Shown piece by piece: positions 62,300 to 64,000 of a stretch of 64,000 nucleotides of DNA. The position numbers and the translations under genes were made by a program. The notes beneath the pieces are model-generated. The model worked only from the letters and a program-made list of their open reading frames with translations. It ran no database searches and was not told the origin of the DNA. This DNA is from an uncultured Cohaesibacter sp. (lineage in GTDB: Bacteria; Pseudomonadota; Alphaproteobacteria; Rhizobiales; Cohaesibacteraceae). Positions within the stretch are counted from its first letter, which is position 1; each line of letters starts with the position of its first letter. The stretch is from positions 3,426,501 through 3,490,500 of the forward strand of contig NZ_OY781114.1 in NCBI RefSeq assembly GCF_963676485.1. The letters run 5' to 3'.

Positions 62300-63439
62300 T
62301 CAGGCTTCCCTTACCATCGACACGGATTTGACCATGGCCTGTAATGTGTCGCCAATTTTGAGATCGAGCGCATGGAGGCTTTTGTTCGAGATGCGGGCAA
62401 GGAGGGTTTGCTGATTTGAGCCTTGGCCCAGTCCGAGGAAGATGTTGGCCATATGGTCACCGAAGGGCTGGATCGCAGTGATGTGTACCGTCGGAGTGTT
62501 GAGGATGGAAGAGCTGCCCTCTGGCATATGCCGGGAGAGGGCGACATCGCTGGCCTCGATCCTGAGACGGATGGGGCGACCGATCGGGCCCTTGACCCCG
62601 GGGACTTGAAAGGGAAGGCCGGAGATCATGATGGTGCTGATACCGAACCCTTCGTCGATGGCAGCTAACGTGCCGCCAAGGACAGAGGCGGCTTCTGGCA
62701 TGCGGGCGAGCGACAGCTCGGGGTCCGATAGCAGGGATTGCAGCGGACCGGCGGCCTTGACCTTGCCCCGTTCCATCAAAACCATCTGGTCGGCGAGGCG
62801 TTCCACTTCTGCAATGTCATGGCTGACATAGAGCATGGGGATCTGCAACTCGTCATGCAGACGTTCCAGATAGGGCAGGATCTCGTTCTTGCTGAAGCGA
62901 TCAAGCGCGGCCATGGGTTCATCCATGAGCAGGATGCGGGGGCAGGAAAGAAGGGCGCGGCCAATGGCAACTCGCTGACGTTCGCCGCCAGAGAGCTTGT
63001 TGGGCGAGCGTTTGAGCAGCGGCCCGATGCCGAGCAACTCGGTGACATCATCCTGATCAAGTTGGACTGTATCGGATGCTGCTGCGAGGGATCGGCTGCG
63101 CTTTTGCCCATAGACTAGATTTTGCTCGACAGAGAGATGAGGAAAGAGGCTGGCTTCCTGAAAGACATAGCCGACGGGGCGCTTGTGGGCGGGCAGGAAG
63201 TGGTTTTCATCTTGCCAGACTTCGCCCTTGAGAGAGAAGAAGCCCTCTTTCATGGCATTGAGCCCGGCAATGCAACGCAGAATGCTGGTCTTGCCACAGC
63301 CTGAAGGTCCAAATAGCGCGGTGATGCCCGAGGCGGGCAGCGCGAAGGAGGCGTCCAGCAGGAAAGCGCCTTGGGGTCCCTTGAACCGAGCGGAAATCAT
63401 GGCTGTCTGGTCGTCCTTGAGGAGAAAGGGGGCGGTCAT
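62300..63439 (-). CDS. modC: molybdate ABC transporter ATP-binding protein ModC
   Basis: A 379-residue ATPase. Walker [10 protein letters not shown], signature [16 protein letters not shown], Walker [14 protein letters not shown] and a C-terminal MOP/TOBE-type domain ([32 protein letters not shown]) that binds molybdate. The start is ATG 63439 ([11 protein letters not shown]), which overlaps the modB stop; the frame extends further but lies inside modB. Confidence 0.92.
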   Translation of the reverse strand: MTAPFLLKDDQTAMISARFKGPQGAFLLDASFALPASGITALFGPSGCGKTSILRCIAGLNAMKEGFFSLKGEVWQDENHFLPAHKRPVGYVFQEASLFPHLSVEQNLVYGQKRSRSLAAASDTVQLDQDDVTELLGIGPLLKRSPNKLSGGERQRVAIGRALLSCPRILLMDEPMAALDRFSKNEILPYLERLHDELQIPMLYVSHDIAEVERLADQMVLMERGKVKAAGPLQSLLSDPELSLARMPEAASVLGGTLAAIDEGFGISTIMISGLPFQVPGVKGPIGRPIRLRIEASDVALSRHMPEGSSSILNTPTVHITAIQPFGDHMANIFLGLGQGSNQQTLLARISNKSLHALDLKIGDTLQAMVKSVSMVREA

Positions 63440-64000
63440 TGCATGCGTCTCCGTAGATGCTTCCCGATGGTTGTCGTGGAGAAAATGACGAGGAAGGAGA
63501 AGATGAGCATGCCACCTGCCAGAATGTGGGCCTTGTTCCACTCCAGTGTCTCGACATAATCATAAATGGCGATGGAGAGGACCTTTGTTTCGCCCGGGAT
63601 ATTGCCGCCGATCATCAGTACAACGCCGAATTCTCCCACTGTATGTGCGAAGCTGAGGATGGTGCCGGTGATGAGGCCGGGCCTTGCCAGTGGCAGCACG
63701 ACAGAGACAAAGCAATCCAGTGGCGACGCGCGCAAGGTGGAGGCTACCTCCAGAGGTCGCTCGCCGATGGCTTCAAAGGCATTGCGCACCGGCTGCACCA
63801 TGAAGGGTAGGGAATAGATGATGGAGGCCACCACGAGGCCTGCAAAAGTGAAGGGCAGGGTGTGCCCGACCACCGAAGCGATGGCGCGGCCCAGCATACT
63901 GTTGGGCCCGAGAGCCAACAGCAGATAGAAGCCAAGCACGGTGGGGGGCAACACCAGAGGCAGGGAGACCAGCGTGCCGACCACCTCTTTCCACCAGCTT
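63436..64000 (-). CDS. modB: molybdate ABC transporter permease ModB (truncated by window)
   Basis: The last about 188 codons of an inner-membrane permease; the 5' end lies beyond the window. [19 protein letters not shown] near the visible start, [22 protein letters not shown] and [44 protein letters not shown] (EAA-loop type) identify ModB. It precedes modC, coupled by overlap; modA is presumably upstream, outside the window. Confidence 0.93.
   Translation of the reverse strand, partial: SWWKEVVGTLVSLPLVLPPTVLGFYLLLALGPNSMLGRAIASVVGHTLPFTFAGLVVASIIYSLPFMVQPVRNAFEAIGERPLEVASTLRASPLDCFVSVVLPLARPGLITGTILSFAHTVGEFGVVLMIGGNIPGETKVLSIAIYDYVETLEWNKAHILAGGMLIFSFLVIFSTTTIGKHLRRRMQ

Noticed and set aside
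1-64000. search for CRISPR arrays, insertion sequences, prophage, tRNA and rRNA
   Set aside because: No regularly spaced repeats, transposase-like proteins or RNA gene signatures were seen; gene content is that of a stable core region.

Overview
The window is chromosomal DNA from an alphaproteobacterium, most likely of the Hyphomicrobiales (Rhizobiales). I infer this from FlaF/FlbT, FliX, CheL and FlbY homologues, a CckA kinase, a DUF6468 gene in the fliM operon, an MbfA membrane ferritin with an Irr-type box, and an RpoE-ChrR singlet-oxygen module. Genus is not provable from the sequence alone; a Cohaesibacter-like marine member is my guess. GC content is moderate and coding density high. 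I see no insertion sequence, prophage, CRISPR array, tRNA or rRNA.

Region by region. (1) 1-6.2 kb is housekeeping: a 2Fe-2S ferredoxin, a methyltransferase, an MFS transporter, the YcjX/YcjF pair and a SixA-like phosphatase. (2) 6.6-43.2 kb is one large flagellar island: flgE-flgK-flgL; flaF and flbT; two tandem flagellins; three sugar-transfer-type genes next to the flagellins; flgI-cheL-flbY divergent from fliX; dksA; flgF-flgG-flgA-flgH divergent from fliL-fliM-DUF6468-motE-like and a very large TPR protein; fliO-fliP divergent from flgB-flgC-fliE-fliQ-fliR-flhB. (3) 43.3-45.9 kb holds cckA, the kinase above CtrA. (4) 46-52.6 kb is metabolic: psuG-psuK, mmsA with a divergent LysR regulator, mbfA and a CBS protein. 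(5) 52.7-61.2 kb is the rpoE-chrR stress locus with photolyase, cyclopropane fatty acid synthase, a DUF1365 protein, an FAD amine oxidoreductase and short-chain dehydrogenases. (6) The right end holds an SMP-30 lactonase and the start of a molybdate ABC transporter (modC and truncated modB).

How it works together. The flagellar island shows a Caulobacter-type hierarchy readable in the DNA: exact CtrA boxes (TTAA-N7-TTAAC) lie in the flgI/fliX and fliO/flgB divergent gaps, a near-exact one lies before flgE, and sigma-54 -24/-12 promoters with correct spacing lie before flgE and flgF. CckA, which in related bacteria controls CtrA phosphorylation, follows flhB directly. FliX and FlbT/FlaF are the expected later checkpoints. 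The least explained parts are the probable flagellin glycosylation genes (a TPR-GT41 protein, a TPR-GT-B protein in the flgI operon and a pyruvyl transferase-like protein), a 129-residue orphan protein, a FliO with a long disordered tail, and a 1358-residue TPR protein. I found no clearly undescribed system; these are the best places to look.
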